Origin: Amycolatopsis sp. WAC 01376
Lineage (GTDB): Bacteria; Actinomycetota; Actinomycetes; Mycobacteriales; Pseudonocardiaceae
Length of the DNA stretch: 64,000 nucleotides
Assembly: GCF_003947415.1 (NCBI RefSeq)
Contig: NZ_QHKL01000006.1
Span: 558,001-622,000, forward strand
Direction: 5' to 3'
Position numbers and translations under genes: made by a program. Below the pieces are notes generated by a model. It was not told the DNA's origin, did no database searches, and saw nothing but the letters and a program-made list of their open reading frames with translations. Of this stretch, positions 51,119 through 58,911 are shown in pieces (positions within the stretch are counted from its first letter, which is position 1; every line of letters begins with the position of its first letter).

Positions 51119-51158
51119 CTGCTCCACTCGCGCCACCCGGTTGACACGAGTGGAGCAG
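51119..51158 (+). terminator. 12-bp hairpin after the vWA cassette
   Basis: CTGCTCCACTCG (51119-51130) is exactly complementary to 51147-51158, loop 16 bases, 7 bases after the stop. Confidence 0.8.
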
Positions 51159-51260
51159 TCGAAAGCCACACCCCGTCCATAGCGCTTCGCACTGTCGGCC
51201 GACGGGGGTGAACCTGCACGATTTCGGTATCAAACACCGCAGGTTCGAGGGAGATCTTCC

Positions 51261-51437
51261 ATGAAGAGCGCCGTTTCCGACGATATCCGCAGCTTCTTCG
51301 CCGACTCGGGTATCGATGTCACCGCCGCCGGGCAGACCGACGTCGAGATCGTCATCGATCACTTCGACAACTGGAAGAACACGTCAAGCGGAGGCACCTT
51401 CGGCTGCTTCACCGGTGCCTGCTGTCTCATGGCCTGA
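51261..51437 (+). CDS. 58-aa peptide with Ser/Thr/Cys-rich tail, possible RiPP precursor
   Basis: A small gene with a good ribosome site (GGGAG, 9 bases before ATG) and strong third-position GC. Residues 1-40 are acidic and helical (MKSAVSDDIRSFFADSG, then VEIVIDHFDNWKN), like a leader. Residues 41-58 read TSSGGTFGCFTGACCLMA, with five Ser/Thr and three Cys, like a lanthipeptide- or thiopeptide-type core. No modification enzyme, protease or exporter lies in the window, so it would be an orphan served in trans. Its end overlaps the convergent MBL gene by 54 bp. Could instead be a small Cys protein of other function. Confidence 0.6.
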   Translation: MKSAVSDDIRSFFADSGIDVTAAGQTDVEIVIDHFDNWKNTSSGGTFGCFTGACCLMA

Positions 51438-52325
51438 GTGATCGGCACAGAAGCAACCGACGCCCTTCGCGATCCAGTCCCGGCCTTCCCATTCGGGGTG
51501 GCGTTCGATCATCAGCGCTTCGACCTCGGCGGCGATGGTCTCTTCGGGGAGGGACGAGTCGCGCCGCGTCCAGGTCTCGTCACGCAGCAGTTCGAGGTAC
51601 TCCCGGACGTCGGTCAGGATCCGGCGTCCGGAGACGTCGCCGTGGCCGGGGACGACGATGTCCGGCCCGGCGGCGGCCAGCCGCCGCAGCACTTCGATCC
51701 AGCGCCCTCCCGAGACATCGATGTCGTACGGCGGGAACCACGGGAAGATCGAGAACTGACCGGTCTCGACCAGATCTCCGGTGAACAGCACCCCCGCGTC
51801 GGGCACGGTCACCACCTGGTCACCCGTGCTGTGGGCGCGTCCGGTGGCCGCCATGCGCACGATCCGGCCGCCGAGATCGAGGTCGTAGGTTTCGTCGTAG
51901 ACCACGTCCGGGGTGACCAGGCCGACGCCGTCCAGTGCCCGGGCGACCGGGGTGCCGAGACCGCGGAACATCTCGAGATAGCCCGGTCCTTTGTGGACCA
52001 GATCGGCCGCCTGCGCGCTGTTGACGAGGTAGGTCGCCTGTTCCGCGAATACGTGTGCGCCGAAAGCGTGCTCGGGATGGAAATGCGTCGTGGTCAGGTA
52101 CAGCCTGCGGCCGCGGGCGTGTTCGGCCGCGAAGGCGAGTACCTTCTCGGCGTTGCGAGGACCGAGTCCGGTGTCGACGACGAGCACCGAATGCGAGCCG
52201 CCGATGACCCCGATGTTGGGGACGAGGTCGACACCGAGATTCGGGATCACCACGAGGTCGCGAGCGATTTCGCGGGCCCGGCCGGGTTCGACGGCGGGTT
52301 CGTGGGTGAGGGGTTCGAAGGGCAT
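51384..52325 (-). CDS. MBL-fold metallo-hydrolase
   Basis: A 313-residue metallo-beta-lactamase-fold protein. The metal motif is HFHPEH, with Glu where the HxHxDH Asp usually is; further ligands are in ATGRAHSTGD, LFTGDLVE and VVPGHGDV. The last 20 residues are a variable acidic tail that overlaps the 58-aa peptide gene. Divergent from a LysR gene with a palindromic operator between them, so it is the probable LysR target. Substrate unknown. Confidence 0.9.
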   Translation of the reverse strand: MPFEPLTHEPAVEPGRAREIARDLVVIPNLGVDLVPNIGVIGGSHSVLVVDTGLGPRNAEKVLAFAAEHARGRRLYLTTTHFHPEHAFGAHVFAEQATYLVNSAQAADLVHKGPGYLEMFRGLGTPVARALDGVGLVTPDVVYDETYDLDLGGRIVRMAATGRAHSTGDQVVTVPDAGVLFTGDLVETGQFSIFPWFPPYDIDVSGGRWIEVLRRLAAAGPDIVVPGHGDVSGRRILTDVREYLELLRDETWTRRDSSLPEETIAAEVEALMIERHPEWEGRDWIAKGVGCFCADHSGHETAGTGEAAEGASA

Positions 52326-52379
52326 GACCTCACTGTTCCGCCGGTCTCCGCCCGCCGTCCAAGTCCGATCCGCTGGCCC

Positions 52380-52398
52380 TGATACCTGATGGGTATCA
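52380..52398. promoter_or_regulatory. Perfect palindrome, likely LysR operator
   Basis: TGATACC-TGATG-GGTATCA: 7-bp arms with a 5-base spacer, containing ATAC-N7-GTAT, which fits the T-N11-A box of LysR regulators. It lies 10 bases before the lysR ATG and 55 bases before the divergent MBL ATG. Confidence 0.75.
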
Positions 52399-52407
52399 TC
52401 GCTGGTG

Positions 52408-53265
52408 ATGGAGCTCCGACTGCTGCGCTACTTCGTGACCGTCGCCGAGGAGAGGCACTTCGGCCGGGCCGCCGCGCGGCTGCACATGACCCAGCCGCCG
52501 CTGAGCCGGGCCATCCGGCAGCTGGAGAACGAACTGGGCGTCGTCCTGCTGCTCCGCTCTGCCGCCGGGGTTGAACCCACCGCCGCCGGGACCATCCTGT
52601 ACGACGAGGCCCGCGCCCTGCTGGACCAGGCCGAACGCGCCCGCGCCCTGGTGACGGCGGCGGCGGGCCCCGCCACGCTCACCATCGGCACGCTCGCCGA
52701 CGGAGCGGGGGAGTCGGGCATCCGGCTGGCCGAGGCGTTCCGGCGACGCCATCCCGAGGTCTCGATCCGCTTCCGTGAGGCGGATTTCACCGATCCCACC
52801 ACCGGCCTGCTCGCCGGGCTGGCCGACGTCGCGCTGACCCGCTCACCGTTCGACGAGACCGGCATCAGCGTCCGCGTCCTGCGCTCCGACCCGGTGGGGC
52901 TGGTCCTGCGCACCGGCGACCCGCTCGCCGGTCGTGAGTCGCTGACGCTGGCCGACGTCGCCGATCGGCCCTGGTTCCAGCTGCCGGACGGGACGGATCC
53001 GCGGTGGCGTGAGTACTGGAACGGGGCGGCGCCCATCGGGGAGCGGCCCGCCGGTCCGGTGGTGCGCACGGTCAGCGAATGCCTTCAGGCCGTCCTGTGG
53101 AACGGCTCGGCCGGGATCGCGCCGCTCGGGCACGCGCTGCCCGACGGGCTCACCTGGGTACCGCTGGCCGATATGCCGCCGAGCCCGCTCGTCGTCGCGT
53201 GGACGACCGGGCGGGAGACCCCGCTGATCCGCTCGTTCGTCCGGATCGCCGTCGCCGGGGTGTAA
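52408..53265 (+). CDS. LysR-family regulator
   Basis: A 285-residue protein. N-terminal HTH (LRLLRYFVTVAEERHFGRAA, then MTQPPLSRAIRQLENELG), effector domain from residue 88 (ATLTIGTLADGAGESGIRLA). ATG 52408 chosen; an adjoining GTG at 52405 is possible. Auto-regulation through the palindrome just upstream and control of the divergent MBL gene are expected for the family. Confidence 0.94.
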   Translation: MELRLLRYFVTVAEERHFGRAAARLHMTQPPLSRAIRQLENELGVVLLLRSAAGVEPTAAGTILYDEARALLDQAERARALVTAAAGPATLTIGTLADGAGESGIRLAEAFRRRHPEVSIRFREADFTDPTTGLLAGLADVALTRSPFDETGISVRVLRSDPVGLVLRTGDPLAGRESLTLADVADRPWFQLPDGTDPRWREYWNGAAPIGERPAGPVVRTVSECLQAVLWNGSAGIAPLGHALPDGLTWVPLADMPPSPLVVAWTTGRETPLIRSFVRIAVAGV

Positions 53266-53294
53266 AGACGACGGCTCCGGGGAAGTCATCGCCT

Positions 53295-53711
53295 ATGCCG
53301 GACTCATCCTCAGAACCCGACGACGCGACCGTCGACGCGGTCGGAAAGCTGGTCTTCGCGCTCGAAACGGTCGAACAGGCGCGCGGCCACCTGTATGCCT
53401 TCCACCACCTCACGGGAACCGCCGACTTCGCCGTCGGCGAGGCCGTCGAAGGGCTCCGGAAGGCGGGGCACGCGGACTGGGCCGAGCGGATCGAGACCGA
53501 GCTGATCGGGCTCAACGTGCTGTCGGACCGGTGGACCTTCCAGCTGATCGAGGAGTACGACGACGGCTACTACCGGGCCTACCGCGACCTGACCCGGGAC
53601 GTCGCCGAAGACCTGACCGGAGGGCGGCGGCACCTGCACGAAGAGCGGATCAAGCGGCAACGGCGGACCGAGGGACGGCCGGGACACGAAATGGGGCGGC
53701 CCAGCACCTGA
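53295..53711 (+). CDS. Uncharacterised helical protein
   Basis: A 138-residue protein from ATG 53295, behind GGGGAAG. It consists of predicted helices with conserved aromatic and acidic positions (HLYAFHHLTGTADFAVGEAV, FQLIEEYDDGYYRAYRDL) and a basic tail. No domain I can name. Follows lysR by 29 bp and may be co-transcribed. Confidence 0.75.
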   Translation: MPDSSSEPDDATVDAVGKLVFALETVEQARGHLYAFHHLTGTADFAVGEAVEGLRKAGHADWAERIETELIGLNVLSDRWTFQLIEEYDDGYYRAYRDLTRDVAEDLTGGRRHLHEERIKRQRRTEGRPGHEMGRPST

Positions 53712-53726
53712 GCCGCTGCTCTTCGC

Positions 53727-54242
53727 TCACGACTTCTCCAGCGGACCTTGCCGCCTTTGCGGAAACGCTCCTTCTCGTCGTGGACGGTCCGACGCGGGCC
53801 AGACGTAGGGCAGGTCGTCGGGGACGTCCGGGAACCTCGGGCGGTAGTGCTCGGGTTGTTTGCGGACGAGCGCGGACTGGTGGCTGCGGTGGAAGTCCGC
53901 GTCGCCGAGCCAGGGAGGGAGCTCCTTCGCGTCCGCGAGCCGGGCCTGTGTGCGGACGTCGTCCAGCCCGGTGGCGCGGAGCAGGTCGAGCCGGAGCGTT
54001 TCGCGGCAGGTGTCCTGGCGGCCGGTCTCGCACCAGACGTCGCAGATGTCGAAGCCGTACCGGACGAGCGCCTCTTCGTAGCCCGCCCACATCGCCGCGG
54101 CCGGGTGATGGCGCCAGCCGTACCCCGGCACCGTCAGCGCACGCAGGACCTGGATCGCCTCCACGCGCTGCTTTCCGAGCCTCCGCTGGTCGAGGACGGA
54201 AGCGGAGGCCCGGAAATCGGCACACGGGAGAAAGGTCTGCAC
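53727..54242 (-). CDS. Pyrimidine-dimer glycosylase/endonuclease V-like protein (MSMEG_6728 type)
   Basis: A 171-residue protein, GTG start. MQTFLPCADFRASASVLDQR and RLGKQRVEAIQVL, followed by GYGWRHHPAAAMWAGYEEAL, are characteristic of the MSMEG_6728 family, related to phage T4 endonuclease V, which excises UV dimers. Activity in the actinobacterial branch is not established. The C-terminal 25 residues are basic and variable. Weak ribosome site. Confidence 0.85.
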   Translation of the reverse strand: MQTFLPCADFRASASVLDQRRLGKQRVEAIQVLRALTVPGYGWRHHPAAAMWAGYEEALVRYGFDICDVWCETGRQDTCRETLRLDLLRATGLDDVRTQARLADAKELPPWLGDADFHRSHQSALVRKQPEHYRPRFPDVPDDLPYVWPASDRPRREGAFPQRRQGPLEKS

Positions 54243-54278
54243 GCTGGCGGCTTCCCCGTCGCCGCGGGTTCAAACCGA

Positions 54279-55184
54279 TCAGAAGATCGACCAGCCGGTC
54301 ATGGTGGTGAACCGGTCGAGCGCCGCGACGCCCGCGACGGAGTTGCCGCGCGGGTCCAGTCCGGGGCTCCACACACAGATCGCGCACCGGCCGGGGACGA
54401 TCGCGACGATGCCGCCGCCGACGCCGCTTTTGCCGGGAAGCCCGACACGGTAGGCGAATTCGCCCGCCGCGTCGTAGGTGCCGCAGGTCAGCATCACCGC
54501 GTTGACCCGCTTGGCCGCGCTCCGCTCGAGCAGCCGGGTGCCGTCGTTGCGAACGCCGTGGCGGGCGAGGAACACCGCCGCGCGCGCGACGTCGCCGCAG
54601 TTCATCGCGATCGAGCATTGACGCACGTACTGATCGAGGACGGCGGGTATCGGATGACGCATGTTCCGGTACGACGCCATGAAATAGGCGAGCGCGCGGT
54701 TGCGATCGGCGTGCGCGGCCTCCGAAGCGGCGACCTCGTCGTCGATGCCGATGTCCGCGCGGCCGCTTTCCGCACGGAGGAACCGAAGCAGTGTTTCCGC
54801 CGCGTCACCGTGATGCGCCAATTCGTCGGTCACCACCAGCGCGCCGGCGTTGATGAACGGATTGCGGGGGATTCCGTCCTCGTTCTCCAATTGCACCAGC
54901 GAGTTGAACGGGTTGCCGGACGGCTCGCGGCCCACCCGCTCCCACACCCCGTCGCCATGGGAGAGCGCGAGCGCCAGGGTGAAGACCTTCGACATGCTCT
55001 GGATGGAGAACGGCACCTCCCAGTCGCCGACGCCGTGCACCCGACCGTCCACTTCGGCCACCGCCATGCCGAACTGCCGGGGTTCGACCCTGGCGAGGGC
55101 GGGAATGTAGTCCGCGACGGAGCCGCGGCCGATCTCCGGCGCGACGTCGTCGGCGATCCGGTCCAGCAGCGCTGCGAGGTCCAC
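54279..55184 (-). CDS. glsA: Glutaminase A
   Basis: A 301-residue serine-type glutaminase hydrolysing glutamine to glutamate and ammonia. The active-site SxxK is in FSIQSMSKVF; INAGALVVTDEL, the conserved RNxAxA stretch RNRALAYFMASYRNMRH and GLPGKSGVGGGIVAIVPG are all family hallmarks. GTG 55184 is preferred because the catalytic domain begins there; the longer frame adds a low-quality basic stretch. Opposite strand to the amino acid permease, with which it shares a divergent control region. Confidence 0.94.
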   Translation of the reverse strand: MDLAALLDRIADDVAPEIGRGSVADYIPALARVEPRQFGMAVAEVDGRVHGVGDWEVPFSIQSMSKVFTLALALSHGDGVWERVGREPSGNPFNSLVQLENEDGIPRNPFINAGALVVTDELAHHGDAAETLLRFLRAESGRADIGIDDEVAASEAAHADRNRALAYFMASYRNMRHPIPAVLDQYVRQCSIAMNCGDVARAAVFLARHGVRNDGTRLLERSAAKRVNAVMLTCGTYDAAGEFAYRVGLPGKSGVGGGIVAIVPGRCAICVWSPGLDPRGNSVAGVAALDRFTTMTGWSIF

Positions 55185-55279
55185 GGCCGTAGCGTAGAAG
55201 TGCGTCTTCGCGCGCGAAGATCGGGGTTCGCGAGTGAACTTGTCAAATCGAAATGGGAAAATCCGGTTAAACCACCTGA

Positions 55280-55335
55280 GTGACGTCCCGCACACCTTAA
55301 GTCTTCCTTAGCACTGTTGGTGACGTGCCGCACAC
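55280..55335. promoter_or_regulatory. Two 16-bp direct repeats before the permease
   Basis: GTGACGTCCCGCACAC (55280-55295) and GTGACGTGCCGCACAC (55320-55335) differ at one base and are 40 bases apart, about four helical turns. The second ends 19 bases before the permease ATG. They could be paired activator or repressor sites for the permease and the divergent glutaminase gene. Confidence 0.6.
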
Positions 55336-55354
55336 GCTCTAGCGTCTGGCAACC

Positions 55355-56743
55355 ATGGATTCCTCGCTGCTCACCGAAAAAGGTGAAAGCTACTCAAAAG
55401 CACTGGGCAACCGCCAAGTGCAGATGATCGCCATCGGCGGCGCGATCGGCGTCGGGCTGTTCCTCGGTGCCGGTGGCAAGCTCCACCAGGTCGGGCCTTC
55501 GCTGGTCCTGTCGTACGCGCTCTGCGGTATCGCCGCCTACTTCGTGATGCGCGCCCTCGGTGAGCTCGTGCTGCACGAGCCGACCTCCGGCAGTTTCGTC
55601 ACCTACGCCCGCAAGTTCATCGGGCCGTGGGCGGGTTTCGCCTCCGGCTGGATGTACTGGGTGAACTGGGCGATGACCGGCATCGCGGAGATCACCGCGG
55701 TGGCGATCTACGTGCACAAGTGGCTGCCCGACGTGCCGCAGTGGATCACCGCGCTGGTCGCGCTCGGCGTGCTGATCCTGGTGAACCTGCTGTCGGTGAA
55801 ACTGTTCGGCGAGCTGGAATTCTGGTTCTCGGTGGTCAAGGTGCTGGCCATCGTGGTCTTCCTGGTCACCGCGACCGGGCTGGTGCTCACCAGCGCGGAC
55901 ATCGGCGGCACCACGGCGGGCGTGCACAACCTGACCGCCCACAACGGTTTCTTCCCGGCGGGCATCGGCATCGCGCTGATGACGCTGCAGGCGGTCATCT
56001 TCGCGTACTCGGCGATCGAGGTCGTCGGCATCGCCGCCGGTGAGACCAAGGACGCCCGCAAGGTGCTGCCGAAGGCGATCAACGGGGTGGTCTGGCGGAT
56101 CGGCGTGTTCTACGTGGGATCCGTGCTGCTGCTGGCGATGCTGCTGCCGTGGCCGTTCTACAACGGCGGCGAGAGCCCGTTCGTCACCGTGTTCAGCAGG
56201 CTCGGGATCCCGGGGATCGGCGACGTGATGAACGCGGTCGTGCTCACCGCCGCGCTGTCGAGCTGCAACTCCGGGCTCTATTCGACCGGTCGTATCCTGC
56301 GGGCGCTCGCGGACAAGGGTGAGGCGCCGAAGTTCGTCGGCAAGATGAGCGGCCGTCACGTGCCCTACGGCGGAATCCTGTTCACCTCGGGCGCGTACGT
56401 GCTCGGCGTGGTGCTCAACTACCTGGTGCCGAAGGACGCCTTCGACATCGCGATCGCGATCGCCTCGCTCGGCGTGATCACCACCTGGGCGACGCTGATC
56501 TTCTGCCAGATGCGGATGCGCCAGGCGGCGCTGCGCGGGGAGCTGGAACGGCCGTCCTACCGGATGCCGTGGGCGCCCTACAGCGGCTGGGCGACGCTCG
56601 GTTTCCTCGCGCTGGTGGTCGTCCTGATGGGCTTCTCCGACGGTGCCGAGAAGATCGCGTTCTACTCGATCCCGGTGCTGGTCGTGGTACTCGCGGTCGG
56701 CTGGCGGATCGTCGGGAAACGGCAACGGCAAGAGGTGGGCTGA
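55355..56743 (+). CDS. Amino acid permease (APC family, AnsP/GABA-permease-like)
   Basis: A 462-residue, twelve-helix transporter. The first helix has AIGGAIGVGLFLGAGG, the amino-acid-polyamine-organocation signature, followed by GELVLHEPTSGSFVTYARKF and FAYSAIEVVGIAAGETKD, all typical of the asparagine/GABA/aromatic amino acid permease branch. Full length. Next to glutaminase, so uptake of asparagine or glutamine is plausible but not shown. Confidence 0.93.
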   Translation: MDSSLLTEKGESYSKALGNRQVQMIAIGGAIGVGLFLGAGGKLHQVGPSLVLSYALCGIAAYFVMRALGELVLHEPTSGSFVTYARKFIGPWAGFASGWMYWVNWAMTGIAEITAVAIYVHKWLPDVPQWITALVALGVLILVNLLSVKLFGELEFWFSVVKVLAIVVFLVTATGLVLTSADIGGTTAGVHNLTAHNGFFPAGIGIALMTLQAVIFAYSAIEVVGIAAGETKDARKVLPKAINGVVWRIGVFYVGSVLLLAMLLPWPFYNGGESPFVTVFSRLGIPGIGDVMNAVVLTAALSSCNSGLYSTGRILRALADKGEAPKFVGKMSGRHVPYGGILFTSGAYVLGVVLNYLVPKDAFDIAIAIASLGVITTWATLIFCQMRMRQAALRGELERPSYRMPWAPYSGWATLGFLALVVVLMGFSDGAEKIAFYSIPVLVVVLAVGWRIVGKRQRQEVG

Positions 56744-57075
56744 CTCTCGCATTTATTGAGGGTAAGGCAAATATGGCGCGGTGAAATGTCTGGTGTATGG
56801 CCTGCATGACCGGTTTTGCGTGAGGGTCGTGAGTGGCAATGAGGGTTAGAGTCAAGGGTGTCTTAGGTGCCTACGTGGTTGAGGCTGCGGTTGATGCCAG
56901 GCCCCGGATTCGGTCATCGCCGCGTTTGCCCCACAGGCGCCAGCAGTCACAACAGTGGCGCGTGAAGGCCGCCTTCCCTCGGCTCAGCCGAGGAAACTCG
57001 ACCTTCACACCTCTCCCAGGTACCCAAAGGACTCCAGCCAGGCGCTCACGTGAGTTTTCGCGATCGTGGGGATGT

Positions 57076-57124
57076 CGTGAAGGGCCCCTTTGAGACGATG
57101 AACGTCTCAAAGGGGCCCTTCACG
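57076..57124. repeat. Perfect 22-bp palindrome
   Basis: 57076-57097 and 57103-57124 are exact complements around a 5-base loop (arm CGTGAAGGGCCCCTTTGAGA). Strong enough to end transcription from both sides. Confidence 0.85.
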
Positions 57125-57136
57125 CGCAGAACCCGA

Positions 57137-57191
57137 GTACATGAAGGACCCCATCCTTGCGCCTAGGTACAGGAAGGGGTCCTTCATGTAC
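57137..57191. repeat. Palindrome with GTACATGAAGGACCCC arms
   Basis: 57137-57152 pairs exactly with 57176-57191. The spacer CTTGCGCCTAGG is shared with 11209-11220, where the same arms are separated by nearly 0.5 kb. Confidence 0.8.
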
Positions 57192-57406
57192 TTCAACCCG
57201 GCATCACGTCATCACGCAAGAAGCGCCACAGGTCACGCAGTAGGTACCCAAGGGGAAGCTCGTTAGAACGCTCATGCCCACTCACGACCCCTCTGCAAAT
57301 TTACGCAAAGGGCCCGAAATGGACGCATTGGCTTGAGTTGGTGTCCCTTGTGGACGGCCAAGGGTCGGCCAAGCGCCCTGGCACATCACTTTCACCATTG
57401 CGTGGG

Positions 57407-58891
57407 TCAGCTGGACGTCGGGAAGTTGAAGCCGGCGGCGGAGTGCGGCCATCGCGTCGTGACGACCTTCGCCCGCGTGTAGAACCGGACGCCCGCCGGG
57501 CCGTGGATCGGGCTGTCGCCGATGAGGGAGTCCTTCCAGCCGCCGAAGGAGTAGTACGACATCGGCACCGGGATGGGCACGTTCACCCCGATCATCCCCA
57601 CCTTCACCTCCCGCTGGAAGCGCCGCGCCGCCTCGCCACTGCCGGTGAAGACGGCGGTCCCGTTGCCGTAGGGATTCGCGTTGATCAGCTCGATCGCTTC
57701 GTCCAGAGTGGACGCCCGCACGATCCCGAGCACCGGCCCGAAGATCTCGTCGCGATACGCGGACATTCCGGTCGTCACCTTGTCCAAAAGGGACGGTCCG
57801 ACGAAGAACCCGTTCTCGTGACCGGCGACGCTCAGCTCCCGGCCGTCGACCACCACGGTCGCACCCTGCTCCGCCCCGAGGGCGACGGAGTCGATCACCC
57901 GCCGCCGCGCGGCCTCGGTGACCACCGGGCCCATGTCGTTGCCGGCTTCGTGACCGGGGCCGACCTTGATCTCGGCCGCCTTGCGTTCGAGGATCTCGAC
58001 CAGCTTGTCACCTGCCGAACCGACGGCGACGCCGATGGAGATCGCCATGCAGCGCTGTCCGGCGGAACCGAACGCGGCGGCCGTGAGATGGTTCGCGGCG
58101 TACTCGAGATCGGCGTCCGGCAGGACGACGGCGTGGTTCTTGGCCCCGCCCAGCGCCTGCACGCGTTTGCCGGTCGCCGTCGCGCGTTCGTGGACGTACT
58201 TGGCGATCGGCGTGGAGCCGACGAACGACACGGCGGCGATACCGGGATGCTCCAGGATCGCGTCGACCGCGACCTTGTCCCCGTTGACCACGTTGAACAC
58301 GCCGTCGGGAAGACCGGCCTCGGCGTACAGCTCGGCGACCAGCCGGGACGCGGACGGGACCCGCTCGCTGGGTTTGAGCACGAACGTGTTGCCGGCCGCG
58401 ATCGCGATCGGATGCATCCACAACGGGACCATGATCGGGAAGTTGAACGGCGTGATCCCGGCGACGACCCCGAGCGGCTGCCGGAAGTCGTGCACGTCCA
58501 CGTCGCGTGAGACCTGGTCGGAGAAGCCGCCTTTCAGCGCGTCGGCGATCCCGCAGGCGTACTCGACGATCTCGCGGCCGCGGACGATCTCGCCGCGCGC
58601 GTCGTCGATCACCTTGCCGTGCTCGGAGGAGATGATCCTGGCGAGTTCGTCCTCGTGCTTCACCAGCAACTCACGGAAGGCGAACATCACCTTGGTCCGC
58701 TGCGAGAGCGACGAATCGCCCCACGTCTCGAAGGCCTTGCCCGCGGCGGACACCGCTGTGTCCACATCGGACGGTTCCGCGAGGAGCACTTCCGCCTGCG
58801 GGCGCCCCGCGGCCGGGTCGAACACCGGCGCGGTGCGGGTGGAGCCCGCCGTGGTCGCGGTGCCGTTGATCCAGTGGTCGATGGTCTTCAC
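57407..58891 (-). CDS. mmsA: Methylmalonate-semialdehyde dehydrogenase (CoA-acylating)
   Basis: A 494-residue aldehyde dehydrogenase converting malonate or methylmalonate semialdehyde to acetyl- or propionyl-CoA, in valine and myo-inositol catabolism. GTG 58891 follows GGAGGAC. Typical features: VKTIDHWINGTATTAGS start, VAGITPFNFPIMVPLWM, ALGGAKNHAVVLPDAD and the catalytic Cys in GSAGQRCMA, with the MmsA/IolA tail GGWKDSLIGDSPIHG. Transcribed with the aldolase gene 20 bp upstream. Confidence 0.95.
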   Translation of the reverse strand: MKTIDHWINGTATTAGSTRTAPVFDPAAGRPQAEVLLAEPSDVDTAVSAAGKAFETWGDSSLSQRTKVMFAFRELLVKHEDELARIISSEHGKVIDDARGEIVRGREIVEYACGIADALKGGFSDQVSRDVDVHDFRQPLGVVAGITPFNFPIMVPLWMHPIAIAAGNTFVLKPSERVPSASRLVAELYAEAGLPDGVFNVVNGDKVAVDAILEHPGIAAVSFVGSTPIAKYVHERATATGKRVQALGGAKNHAVVLPDADLEYAANHLTAAAFGSAGQRCMAISIGVAVGSAGDKLVEILERKAAEIKVGPGHEAGNDMGPVVTEAARRRVIDSVALGAEQGATVVVDGRELSVAGHENGFFVGPSLLDKVTTGMSAYRDEIFGPVLGIVRASTLDEAIELINANPYGNGTAVFTGSGEAARRFQREVKVGMIGVNVPIPVPMSYYSFGGWKDSLIGDSPIHGPAGVRFYTRAKVVTTRWPHSAAGFNFPTSS

Positions 58892-58911
58892 GCGTTGTCC
58901 TCCACAGGTGT

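Larger units (their letters stand above)
56744..57406. repeat. Repeat-rich intergenic cluster without genes
   Basis: It holds GGGTCGTGAGTG at 56824 (27 bases identical to the 11434-11460 complement) and inverted at 57279-57290. A copy of the 7.65-kb palindrome's left arm lies at 56957-56990. Two perfect palindromes are annotated separately, and TGTCCCTTGTGGAC is at 57342-57355. TTGAGGGTAAGGCAAA near 56756 matches the terminal sequence of the 11-kb element. It lies between convergent genes. Frames across it (for example 56833-57093) are not credible. Confidence 0.75.

Noticed and set aside
49000..53700. Modification enzymes for the 58-aa peptide
   Set aside because: The neighbours are a vWA cassette, an MBL hydrolase and a LysR regulator; none resembles LanB, LanM, LanKC, YcaO or a radical-SAM enzyme.
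57338..58510. Plus-strand frame opposite mmsA
   Set aside because: No domain, begins inside the repeat cluster and runs antisense to a well-conserved dehydrogenase.
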